Assembly: GCA_012934845.2 (NCBI GenBank) | Contig: WNNJ02000646.1 | Location: forward strand, 124,001-188,000 | Length of the DNA stretch: 64,000 nt | From: Pomphorhynchus laevis | Lineage: Eukaryota > Acanthocephala > Palaeacanthocephala > Echinorhynchida > Pomphorhynchidae | Direction of reading: 5' to 3' | Shown: positions 33,579 to 44,475 of the stretch, in pieces | Position numbering within the stretch: the first letter of the stretch is position 1 | Layout of the letters: every line of letters begins with the position of its first letter | Notes under the pieces: generated by a model | Told to the model about the DNA's origin: nothing | Databases searched by the model: none | Seen by the model: only the letters and a program-made list of their open reading frames with translations | Made by a program: the position numbers and the translations under genes

Positions 33579-36500
33579 TTCGCATCAATAAATTTAATAG
33601 AAAAAAAAACGATTTTGCTGGAAAAATGGTAGGAAATGCGAACAATTTATAACATCTTCAGGTAAAATCTACTGCTTATCATACAGATAGAAAGGTTAGT
33701 AACGTTTCTTTTGTTACAGAGGATGTGGAGGTACTCCCTCCCATCCCAAAGTTAAAATATCTTGCAATCGGCTTCTCAAGCCGATTGAAAGGCAGAATCT
33801 GTTAAACACATTTCTTCGTCCATTCTCTGACAAATATTCAAATAGAGTTTTATTTAACTCAATTAAATTTTATAAGACCGACATCAAGATATCCTTTTCA
33901 ACCTCTGACATTCTAAAAAGCTATATAAACTTTTTTGAGTCTTCACTAGTGAATTTTGGCATTATACAAATCAAACCGATTCTTGCCTCAGTGAGGATTT
34001 ATAATCTACCTAATCATTTGGAGGATAATAACATACAAGCTATTCAAAATACATTCAAAGTAACGAATTTCCACAAAATCACAAGGAAGATCGGCTTCCC
34101 TCTGTCAATTGGCTTTTGCTCGGCGCCTATAGAGTAGACGAAGATACTATATAAGATAACCTGCAATATATAGCCTTTCTAAAATAGCCTGCAATATATA
34201 GGTTATAGCCTTTCTTAGACTATAACCTCGGCTTCTCGGTAATTAGTAAGTAGGAATACACCTACCCCCATTGCAACCAGTGCCATACATGAGGGCACTG
34301 GTTGTCTGGATGCTGTAAGCCGAATACCTGTGGAATATGTGCCTCTACCTCCTGCCCAGCCCTTAATTCTGACCAAAAATGCTCGGCTCCTCGACCTGTT
34401 CGAATTGTGGTGGGTCCATCCTGCTTGGTCTAGGAAATGTACGCACTTCAAAAGTTATTGCAAATCCTTCATCAAGTCTTCGCAAACGAAGGCTACAGAA
34501 TCTTACGCTCACATAGCATCGAGAATGGATGATGGAGACCTTCTTCGTATAGTAGATGTCCGTATTAACACGGCTATAAAAGAGGTCAAAGATCTGGTTT
34601 CGACTCTTCTATCAGCCTTCTTTGCAAATCCAATCCTGCATACACCTGCCGTTCCCGTATCAAAGAAGAGGGGGCTTCGGCCCATACCATCCCTCTTATC
34701 AAGATTGGGAATATGCTTAAAGGAAAGAAGACATCTCGGGGAAATAAATACGCTGCTGATGGGCAAGTACCTACCCCGGATGGTTCTAGTGACGGGAAGG
34801 GAAACCTTCCCGTATCTAGCTCTGTCTAGGTCGGCAATCCCGCATCCAACTAATCCATCACAATACAGAGTACTCGTGAGCCTTTTTCACTGAATATCCT
34901 TCCGTGGAATTCGGGAGGTGATTCTGCCCTTAGACTATATCCGGTAGAGATGCAGATGTTATAGTCCTTCAGGAGACACGGTATATCTGTCTCCCCCAGG
35001 AAATTACTTGATTTATTCCAAAGCACATTTATTCCCACTATACTCCGAACATAACCCCACCTCACTCCTCTTCATCTCAAAGACTCTGGACCTTAGTTAA
35101 GTGCACCTTAATGTCCCCCTCCTATTAAAGTATTCATGTCCAGCCATGTCTTGTTTAGTATTTCACTATGTAAGAACGATAAACGCCTCAGTATAGTCAA
35201 TGTTTACATCCGTCCTTGGGGATACACAAGAACCGTGACCTCCTAGATAGTATTATCGACAGCGGCTATGATATGATACTTTGGGATTTCAACGACAGAC
35301 CTAGTCGTTGGATCAATGCAGCACTTCGCAGAGCTAGGAACGGTTTTTTTATTCACAAACCACCGTCCCCTAACTTTCATTGCACATCAACGAATTTTAT
35401 CCTCGACATATTACTGCTTCATTCGAGGTGGTTGTTAAAATTCCTCTGCACGGAGCAGTCGCGCCAGCAATTGTCCACCTCTCATGACCTAATTCGTTAG
35501 AGAATTGAGGAATATACGTTGCTTCGAAGGAGATTTCACTTTGATCCGATCAGAGTGTCATTCTTTCAAGCGGCTATCCAACTCTTTCACAGAATAGGAA
35601 ATGAGTGTCTGACCGAATTGAATACCTACCTCTTTTCGCAAGCTAGCTTGCGAAAATTTAATCTTCATCTCTAATCTCTCTGTTTCCGTCAGACAGGCCC
35701 TCTCGAATGAATACTGGAACACTAGATATAGGTTCCAGCTGAGTACGAATAGGACGAGTATTGCTCGCCTTAATCCTTCTCAGTCTTCCTTTTGGAAAAT
35801 TTTCAAGAAGGAGAAGTTTGTTTGTAGGAAGGATAGAACATTTGGTTGGATAGGAAATGTAGGCTTTGACAAAGTTTTGGAGGAGTCACTAGCCCTACAC
35901 AACTATGGAGCCACTCAATGACCTAACCAATCCTGCCTTGGGGAAACTTAAGGAGTAGGGATCTATCTTTTACGGATATCCTTAACTCCTGATGTCCGAT
36001 CCCTGGCACCTCCAAATCCGTCCCTACACTTTCTTCACTGGTCTGCCAGTTTTTTGACAGCCGATCAGAGAATAGAGGCGGCCGTCACAATGCTTTTAGC
36101 CCCCCCCATCCGTTGTTGAAGTCACCAATATTAGTAAGCGTGTTTTTATTCCTAAGAAAAATCCTGTTCTATGCCCTAAAGATCTGCGACCCAGTTCGAT
36201 TCAAAATGCCTTCGTGTCGATTTACGAAAAAGCGCTTGCGAGTAAAATTCGCCACCATTTAAGTAGACGTAATTTGATTCCTCCAGGATTTTTGGGTTTC
36301 TCAAAGGTCGCTTGGTTCATTCATCAGTTGGTGTGGTGGAGCAGTTTTGGCTGTTTTCCTTGACTTTTCTGCTGCATTTGACCGCATCTCCATTCTCTTT
36401 GTTATCTCTTCTCTCATGTCTCTAGGGTTGCCTGCGAGAATTGTTAATTGAGATACTGCTGTACACCAAGCCATTCTATTATGAAGACGACCTTGATGCG

Positions 36501-37357
36501 CGTCAGTTCTACCCTATTACGGGTGTGCCTCAAGATTCCCCTCTTCCTCCAATCTAATTTCTCGCTGCCTCCATTAAACTTTTTAAAATATTTAAACGTG
36601 AACAACGTCTAGTGGTAAATGCTGATGACACCACAGCCCTGTTCACTGGACGCAGGTGTAAAGACGTCGTCTCTGACATCAGCCGTTTCTTTTCAAGATT
36701 TAAAGACCAGCTACTCCAATCAAATCTTATTTTAAACTCCGCAAAATCGCAGGCGGTTGTCTTTCATTGCACCCCTGCAACTAAGAAAAAACTTAAGAGA
36801 TTAGCACTCTCTGCGCTCTCCTCCATATTTGCCTCTGAACCACTTCCTACCTTTACAAGTCGAGTAAAATACTTGGGGTTTACCGTTATGGTGAACTGGT
36901 CGGCGAAAGCAGACCTGGATAGATTCAAACGTATGCTGAAGAAAGCTAGGTGTGCCCTGAAACGGGTTCAACATCTGTTATTAAAAGGGAAAACCCAGGT
37001 GCGCCTCTGGGGCACTTGGGCTATCTCGAGATTAGTATTCTTTTCGAGAGGACGTCTCCCATAGCAAATGAGCTTAATTTATTAAGCTCATCGTCTCTCG
37101 TTTACCCAGCATTGTCCGTCTCGATTGAATTCTTCGGGGGTGAAAGACCCCGGGTGGTTTAGTCGGAAGGCGACGTGTTGGATCGGTTGGGTAGCCTCAG
37201 ATCCCCCCAGACCTAAGGCCGTAAAATGGAAGAATAAAGAAGACGACTGTGGCTTATCTAAAGCTGGCTGGTTTGCCATTTTTGTCAATTTTTACTTGTT
37301 TGTTCTTCTGTGATGTCTTCATTTAACAGTTTGTTTTTTAAGAAAGTCTTTATTTAT
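33579..37357 (+). mobile_element. Family J LINE, array copy 3
   Basis: It starts TTTCGCATCAATAAA directly after the ATT tail of copy 2. ORF1 is recognisable at about 33660-34860 (IKPILASVRIYNLPNHLED; knuckle remnants near 34265-34440). The endonuclease runs to about 35500 (STNFILDILLLHSRW), and the RT from about 36180 to 36660 (VVNADDTTALFTG, catalytic Tyr replaced by Asn). Its C-terminal frame is open at 36612-37064. It is decayed with several stops. Three perfect palindromes inside it (33765-33787, 35633-35656, 37068-37091) are absent from the other copies. Confidence 0.9.
35633..35656. repeat. Perfect 24-bp palindrome inside LINE copy 3
   Basis: TTTTCGCAAGCT is followed without spacer by AGCTTGCGAAAA. 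In copy 1 (28166-28200) and at 62247 the same place reads TTCGCAAGCTAC followed by ordinary coding sequence. Confidence 0.92.
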
Positions 37358-38790
37358 TTCGCATCAAAATGGTATGTAACATGCTGTCGGAACTTTCAAA
37401 CAATTCTATAAAGTCGTATTTGTCCAGCTAAACAAGTAAGTAAAGAATTTTCTATTTTGGGTAATTCTCTCGATGGGGAACTCCCCCTGTACCCAAGTTA
37501 GAAAACTCAATAGTGATCAAGTTATTGAAGCCTCAAGAAAGGCAAAATTTATTTAATATTTTCTTTTGAGACTTCACCAACCAATTTAATAAGCGAATTA
37601 TATTCAATACAATCAAATACATTGAATGCGAATTTAAAATATCCTTCGACTCTCCCTCCCAAATTGGTCAGATCTTATACCGAATTCTTCAACGGCATAT
37701 TTTCGGATATAGCCACGATCTTATCAAAATCAATTATGTCATCAATTAAAATCAATACCATCTCTACATAGCTCACGGAAGATGTAGCAGCCCTAAAGAA
37801 AGAATATAGCATATCAAACATCCGCTTTATCACCAGCAAGAATAGTCTTCCCATACCGATAGCATTCTGTAGGGCACCGATGGATGTTGTTCAAATTTTA
37901 ACGAACTCTCCATGTAACCCCTTTATGTGCTACAATTTGAAATTTACTATATTGGAATCTGATACAGTAACTTACCCCACTGTAATAACTGTCACCAGTG
38001 GGGGCACTGGTCATCAAGTTGTTCCTCGCCCCTAAAATGCGGGGTATGCGGATCAATCACAATGCATCAAAACAAATGCGAGAGCAAACCGTGCTGCTTG
38101 AACTGCGGGGGTGAGCACCCCGCATGATATAAAAAATGTATCCTCTTTAAAAACTACCAAAAGAGGCACAGGCCGGATATACCCAAACACAATAGTTTTG
38201 CTGGAGCTGTCACAGACGGGAATAAAGAAGAAGAAAGTATTCCTGTTGCTGACATAATGAAGTTTATGGATGAGAGATATCATGAATCCATCGAGCGTCT
38301 TGAAAACCTAGTTTGTCTTTAGTTGGTCAACTTAGGAATTCCATCCATGCTCCCAACTGTGGAGCCTGAATTAGTCAGCTTTCGCTGACCTATATAGACT
38401 TAAACTTATCCTGAAGAGAGCTAAGTGGGCTCTGAAACAAGCCCATCATCTGTCATTGATTGATAAAACCCAAGTGCGCCTGTGGGATATTTGGGCTATC
38501 TCGGGATTAGTCTTCATTTCAAAAGTACATCCCCCAGGGCAAATACTAAGATTTCTCAAGCTCCTCATCTCGAGATTACCGACCATAGTCCGTCACGTTT
38601 GGATTCCTAGAGAATAAAAGATCCTGAATGTGTCAGTCGAAAGGCTGCGCGCTGGTGCGGCCGGAGGGCTCAGATCCCTCTGGACATGAGGTCGTAATGA
38701 TAAAAAGAAGTCAAAGGACATGCTACGACTGGAATGGACAATTGATTTAATATGTTTTTTTCCTGCATGTTTTAATTTCTAAATTTTTTA
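37358..38790 (+). mobile_element. Family J LINE, array copy 4, internally deleted
   Basis: It begins TTCGCATCAAAATGGTATG right after the tail of copy 3. ORF1 is traceable to about 38340, with CNNCHQWGHWSSSC and NCGGEHPA near 37985-38125. The sequence then jumps to the end of ORF2 at about 38370 and runs into the 3' UTR (about 38610-38700). The whole endonuclease and most of the RT are missing. At the jump, GTCAGC-TTTC-GCTGAC (38374-38389) shows an inverted loop relative to GTCGGC-GAAA-GCCGAC in copy 1. Confidence 0.88.
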
Positions 38791-38799
38791 TCAGTCATT

Positions 38800-39895
38800 A
38801 TTTCACAAAACCTCTATCTATCTTTAAATTGTGTGACTTCTATTTAAACGTTTATTTTTGTAAACATTTTATGGTCAATATTATGCTTCTACGCGTAATG
38901 CTTACAAATGTGATTGAATTAAATTGAAAAAATTGGTAGTTTCGTTGCATGCATGTTTTTACTGCATAGGATATATGCTCATGTTATTGGAGTGTATTAA
39001 GCTAGAAATTGTCCGTCTTTATTTTTATTAAAGTGTTCATGATACATGTTGGTACATGATACATGTGATCATGATACATGATACAAAAATGACAGTATAT
39101 TCAAAATAATGATAGTATAAACAGTTCAGGCATTGATACATTTCGAAGATGGATCAATTGATGTAATATAGCTTTAGTATATCTAAAATAGCGATACTCC
39201 ATATAGCATTACTCATATCCGTGCATTCTTTGTGAATACTCAATGCTATTTATGTACAATTTAATTTATATAATTTAAGTAATTTTAATAAGAAATATAA
39301 ATAAGAAATTAGAATATAAATCACAAATTAAAATATAAATCACAAATTAAAATATAAATCCTAAATCACAAATTAGAATATAAAAATATTTCGTTTTTTT
39401 TATTGACACTTACTTTCAACAGCATTATTCACAATTATTAATGGTATTTTGTCTGCTCTTTTTCAATCGAATGATCGGATGAGATTCCTTTATTTTATTT
39501 ACAAACGAAAACATGACCATAATAGCGGAAAATCACAAGGAAAATCATGATTTTATAGGACTTCGATTTCGTGTATTAAATCCCTATCAAATGCATTGCC
39601 TTCTCTTAAATTCTACGTATTTCATCATTTAAAAGAGTTATTATGATATAAGCTAATCAAAATTACACTAATCATGCAACCATTATCCAAACAGGATTAC
39701 GGTTACATTTATTTTTATTCTAAAAATCAACAAATTTCGGTTTATTTGTGACTATGTTAACTGGTTGACATAACACTTTGATTATGTAACCATAATCCAA
39801 ACAAGATTACGGTTACATTTCTTATTAAGAAAAATCAACAAGTTTCAATTCATTGTTGATTATATATTATGATTTTACTAATTTGTTATTACGAA
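38800..39895. repeat. AT-rich DNA with two local repeats
   Basis: 39303-39388 is a degenerate tandem of ATAAATCACAAATTAAA-type units. 39673-39745 and 39781-39856 are direct repeats (CCAAACA.GATTACGGTTACA, AAAATCAACAA). 39036-39085 is rich in ATGATACATG. No gene is seen. Confidence 0.65.
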
Positions 39896-39898
39896 TAT

Positions 39899-40680
39899 AC
39901 TCTTCTTCTTAGCGTTTATCTCGTTTGGCGGGGTCCGCTTGCCACGTTCGCTTGTGCCAAAATGACCTATCCGCCCCGTCTTCGGGCTTGAGTCCGGCCA
40001 TTTTCACATCATTCTGTATGGTATCCATCCATCTTTTCTGTGGTCTTCCTCTTGGTATCTTTCCGTCGATCTCGATTTGAAGTGGTGCCTGCGCCAATGT
40101 GTTCACGTCTGCCTTCAGTACATGTCCATACCATCTCATCCTCGATTCTCTCAGTTTCTCTGCTATGGGTGCTACGCCAAATCGCTTTTGGATATCTTCG
40201 TTACGAATATGGTCTTGACGAGTTTTTCTTGCGAACCACCTTAGCATTTTCGTTTTCATACATCCCAGCTTACGTTCTGCTTTTGCTGTCATTGCCCAGC
40301 ACTCATCACCGTACATTGTTACAGGCCGTATCACGCTTCTGTAGAACTTCGATTTGAGTCTGTCTGGCATACGTTTGTCGCACAAGACTCCAGTGGCTGC
40401 TCTCCATTACGTCCAGCTAGCTTTGATACGAGAGGTAACGTCTTTTGCTACTCCTCCTGTGCTGGAGATGACTGATCCCGGAAATTTGAACGCATTTGTC
40501 TTTAGCAGAGGCACGCCATTGACTGACATGCTTACATCTTTATTCTAGCTCGTCGTCATATACTTTGTTTTGGCTGTGTTCAGTTTCAACCCAAACTGTG
40601 CTTGGCGATCGTGATTTTGCTGCACTTGCTGCTCGAGGTCATTTTGGTTGTACTTTATCATTGTTGATGGTTGCGACAGT
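39899..40680 (-). mobile_element. RTE-clade LINE, 3' part only
   Basis: On the minus strand, FGLKLNTAKTKYMTT (about 40605-40560) is the end of the RT, then NAFKFPGSVISSTGG. The tail lies in the open frame 40385-39909: LKSKFYRSVIRPVTMYGDEC, MKTKMLRWFARKTRQDHIRN, FGVAPIAEKLRESRMRWYGH and GRPQKRWMDTIQNDVK. These are standard RTE C-terminal signatures. Two in-frame stops (at 40547-40545 and 40409-40407) lie upstream. It is truncated at about 40680. It could be the same family as the copy at 1-1485, but the two do not overlap, so this cannot be tested here. Confidence 0.85.
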
Positions 40681-40684
40681 TGTT

Positions 40685-41395
40685 TTCCCGACCGGCTGCC
40701 GCATGCCTGTCGTCGGTAAGGTCCGCGTTTGGTACAAATTTCGATTTTTAATAAGACTAAGCATTATTGTCGATAACTTTGAAATACACATATCATTGGA
40801 TTGCACAAATATTGAAAGATTTTAATTTAAAGTAAATATGTTCTGCTGTATATTATCGAGGATATCCCTGATATCCTATTATCAAGGAGTAAATATTTTA
40901 TTATTAATAAATATTTTATTTAGTAAATATTTATTCTCGAATAAATATTTCCCATCTTAAAGTTTGTTTTTATTTTTATTTTTGATTTTTCAGGCATTTT
41001 TAATAAAGTAGGGCGAGTTACAAACACAATGTTTTCAAATTAATCGTCATTTTCAATCGAGTCGGCTAACTCGTTTTATCCTCCTCTGCACTAACATCAG
41101 TTGTTGTATCCTCATTGCTCTCATCGTCTTTTACTGAAGTTTCATCATCGGATTCTTCGTTGTTTGCTTTCTCATTTTCATCCGCTTCCACATAAACATT
41201 CTTCGTTTGTGTCATTCTGTATTGCCTCCGATGATTGTTCTTGCACGTCACTTACAACTGAGACAATTTCACTAATTCCGTCGATGATTATTCTCGTCTT
41301 CGTCTCTTTCATCTTACAATCCAGCTGACGTTTCTTCTGACAACGCATCGATGCCATTCTCAGTCGATTTCATCAAGAAAGGATCTTCCGCTCCA
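40685..41395. other. Unresolved; palindrome and acidic-coding patch
   Basis: 40925-40950 is a perfect 12-bp hairpin (AAATATTTATTC / GAATAAATATTT, 2-base loop). On the minus strand 41251-41066 is open and rich in Glu/Asp/Thr. It resembles no family I know but lies just 3' of the family V copy and may belong to it. Confidence 0.35.
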
Positions 41396-41399
41396 TCCA

Positions 41400-43402
41400 T
41401 GACGTCTTCATCTAATCGGCCCTAGTCATCATCGTACGACATTCCTTGTTCGCCTGTATCATGAACTTCACCTTCTGTCTGGGCAGCGGACGCCGCAATG
41501 ATGGCCTCCAGCATACGCGCCGCATTGCCCCTTTGAACAGCAGCGCTTAGACGCTGTATGAGGAGTGAACCTGCGCGCTGTTCTGCAGTGACTCGACCTA
41601 ACCTCTTTCCCAAATCCTAGAACTTGGTGGCCAAAGGACCAAATGCTTTAAGTGTCTCGATAGCTAACGGCACAAATGAGTATGGTCAATACAATCGTAC
41701 TTGTGCGTTTTTGATTCCTCTGCATCCGTTGATACACGTCCTGTGCCATCGATGGCACGAGTAATGTGTGACTCTTTGCCAGCGTGTTTGGACATATAAA
41801 GTCTCATACCAAGAGCTTCCCGCTCTCCCATGGTATTAAAGATCTACCATCGAGTCGTGTGCCTTAAATTCGGCTGAGAACATTTGGCTCCAGTCGACAG
41901 GGACGTCGGCGGCTGTGAGTGCCATCTTGATTATGTTATTAACCTCAGCATGGCGGGTGTAACGACTGCATACCTGTGTTGTACAGATCGTTAGGCCCAA
42001 ACGCAAAGCGACAGCAATTGTCATGCTATTGTCGTCGAGTCGAGTTCCAAACGCAGTCATCGGTATTGCATGCAGAAATGCTCCTGAAAATGGAGACAAA
42101 ACTGCTTTCAGTCGTGTATGCTTACATCATCCATTGCGCTCCGAACCAGGCTTTCGTGACGTGTGTTTAGCAATGGTTGAGTCAACTGTATCTGTAGGTA
42201 TGTTTCCAGTGGAATATCAGCCCCGCATATGCTTTGCCACTCCAGCAATCCATGTACATACGCCGCGTCATAATCAGTTTTAAAACCGGGCTGGACGTTT
42301 TGTAGGATTGAACCCGTTAGATTCTGAGATGCGCTTACCGATACCAAAAAGGTTGGCCCGGCGGTATTTTGCATGGATGGAGTCCCAGTCCTCCCAATTT
42401 AATCAGCAATGTTGCCTGATTCCACGCGCTGTCGTTCGGCAGGATATTAAGGATGTTTTCCATGGCTAACCGTAACATGCCGTCGTATCTCTGGATTTCG
42501 TTGCTTTAGTAGCATGGCGAGCATCGTAATACGTGGGTTACTTTTGGTAGAACGAATGCATTCCGTAACAGGAACACTGTATCGTGTCTAGCTAGCAGCT
42601 TAAGTCGTGTGATGTTCGATCTAATTGTATTGTTGCTTGTTCCAAATGCATTCAACTGATTTATTATCGCTCACTGGAGCTCCAAGCATTTTAGATACGT
42701 CTGGGTTTATTAGTTTTGCTCCAGGGAGAACAGACTCGATCGCTTTGTACAGCGATAAATCCTTTGAGATAACTTCACATTTGTCTGGATTTATAATATT
42801 TAAATTATGTCTGGAACATAATTTAAATCTGCTATGCGACGAATATCGGAGATCAGTTTGATGCTAGTACCCCCAATCGTACAGTCGTCCATGTACCACG
42901 TAGAAATGGGGAAAATCGTCAATTCGACCACCTCATGTATATTAGCACAAAATATAGCAATGGCTCAATCGGATCGCCTTGCTGTACTCCCTGCTCTGAA
43001 GGCACCACAAACTTTCCGAAGTAAATATTGCTCGGTTTTGCGTATCATGTTCTTATCCATGATAGAATTACAGGAAAGCGTCTAGAAATTACCTCGAAAA
43101 TCGCGTCCCGGCTTACACAACTAAAAGCGTTCTGAAAATCAATCTTAACAAGAGCGGATCCTGGTGTCAGATCGTTGCGCAAAGAATTACGCGTTGCATG
43201 GACGATGGCTTCAGCTCCTCTTTTTACACCGACTCCAAATTGGCGAGGCATCAAGAATTCTAACGCAATATCATACACTGGCGATTTGCAACCTTTGCGA
43301 TTATTCGGCGTAATGTATTCCCCATCGCAATAGGTTGAATACACCCGTCTGGCTTCCTAAGGGCTGAAAGCTTTGCTCCGCAAAAGACCGAGGATACTGA
43401 GA
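41400..43402 (-). mobile_element. Family V retroelement, RT to C-terminus, decayed
   Basis: In minus-strand order: LEFLMPRQFGVGVKRGAEAI with KIDFQNAFSCVSRDAIF (motif A) in the open stretch 43344-43045; PSEQGVQQGDPIEPLLYF (motif B, about 43010-42960); WYMDDCTIGG (motif C, about 42900-42870); AAYVHGLLEWQSI (about 42270); SGAFLHAIPMTAFGTRLDD (about 42095-42035), the SGAWLHALP block typical of this family; and finally FVPLAIETLKAFGPLA with TAEQRAGSLLIQRLSAAV (about 41680-41520), the usual C-terminal end. It has many stops and frame changes. It is the same family as 6975-8485. A family J 3' end abuts it at 43403. Confidence 0.82.
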
Positions 43403-43975
43403 GTGGTGCCCCTATAACAAAGCAAAAACTTAAGAGATTAGCACTCTCTGCCCTCTTCCATTTTGATTAATCAACCACACCCTGTCTTCACGAGTCGAGT
43501 AAAATACCTGAAATTCACCGTTACGGTGAACTGGTCGGCAAAAGCTGACCTGGATAGACTCAAACGTATCCTGAAGAAAGCTAGGTGGGCCCTGAAACGG
43601 GCTCAATATCTGTCATTGAAAGGGAAAACCCAAGTGCGCCTTTGGAGCACTTTGGCTATCTCGGGATTAGTCATGTTTTCGAGAGGACGTCCCCCAGAGC
43701 AAATGCTAAGGTTTCTTAAGCTCCTCGTATCTCTTTTACCCAGCATAGTTCGAGCCAATTGGATCTTTGGGGGTTGAAAGCCCCTGGTGGTTCAGTTGGA
43801 AGGCGGCGTGTTGGATCGGTTGGGGCTCAGATTTCCCTGTATTTGAGGCCGTACAAAAAGAAAGAAGACGGCGGTAAAGTGTCTGACTGACTTATACTGC
43901 TTTTCAATGTTTTTTATGTTTATTTTTCAATGGTTATCAGTTGTAGCGGTTATTTAAGAAAATCCTCATTATTAT
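43403..43975 (+). mobile_element. Family J LINE, 3' fragment
   Basis: It begins at the region after the YADD box, contains an open stretch 43463-43777 (FTSRVKYLKFTVTVNWSAKA, LKRILKKARWALKRAQYLSL), then the conserved 3' UTR and a CATTATTAT tail. This is a typical 5'-truncated insertion. Confidence 0.88.
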
Positions 43976-44273
43976 AAATTTTAAGTAAAAATATGATTTA
44001 TTTTATTATTTTATATAATAATATACGAGTATTAAACGAATAATCATTTCACACACTTTTGTTTGTAAGCAAAACTTAAATTAAGAACTTCATTTGAATT
44101 TTTGTAAATAAAAAATAACACACAGAAAATTGGCCCAACGTATTATAGATTTTACTCTAGCGTACCGGATAACCTCTTCTCACTGCGGAAGGTGTAAACT
44201 TAATACAGATGCACTTTCTTTATTTAGCATATTCTCTATCCCTTTAAGCATTTTATGATTTACATCATTTTAA

Positions 44274-44342
44274 TTGATCCACCGCCTTGTATTTCGGCAA
44301 GTTCTAATCTAGCAAAAATATAAAAAACGCAACTTTTTACTG
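44274..44342 (+). pseudogene. Partial duplicate of the otubain 5' coding region
   Basis: TTGATCCACCGCCTTGTATT, then TCGGCAAGTTCTA, AGCAAAAATA and AACTTTTTACTG, match 44528-44596 inside the otubain coding sequence in order (TTGATCCACCGTCGTGTATT, TCGGCAAGGTCTA, AGCAGAAATA, CACTTTTTTCTG). The duplicate lies about 200 bases upstream of the start codon. It contains indels and a stop and is not coding. Confidence 0.85.
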
Positions 44343-44475
44343 TTAAATTCATATTTTGTTCATATTTCATACTTTGCTGTTGTTGAATTCCGTGTTTCGT
44401 GTGCATTTAACGATTTGTTAAATTGAAAATATTTGGCAGTTTGTTTAGATTTAAAATTTAATGTTACTTTTATAG

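Noticed and set aside
26065-38790. Telomeric LINE array (HeT-A/TART-like)
   Set aside because: The head-to-tail layout fits, but no telomeric simple repeat is present and host genes and other elements lie on both sides.
41066-41251. Acidic 61-codon frame as a host gene
   Set aside because: Low-complexity Glu/Asp/Thr composition with no start context or homology; more likely chance or the decayed end of the adjoining element.
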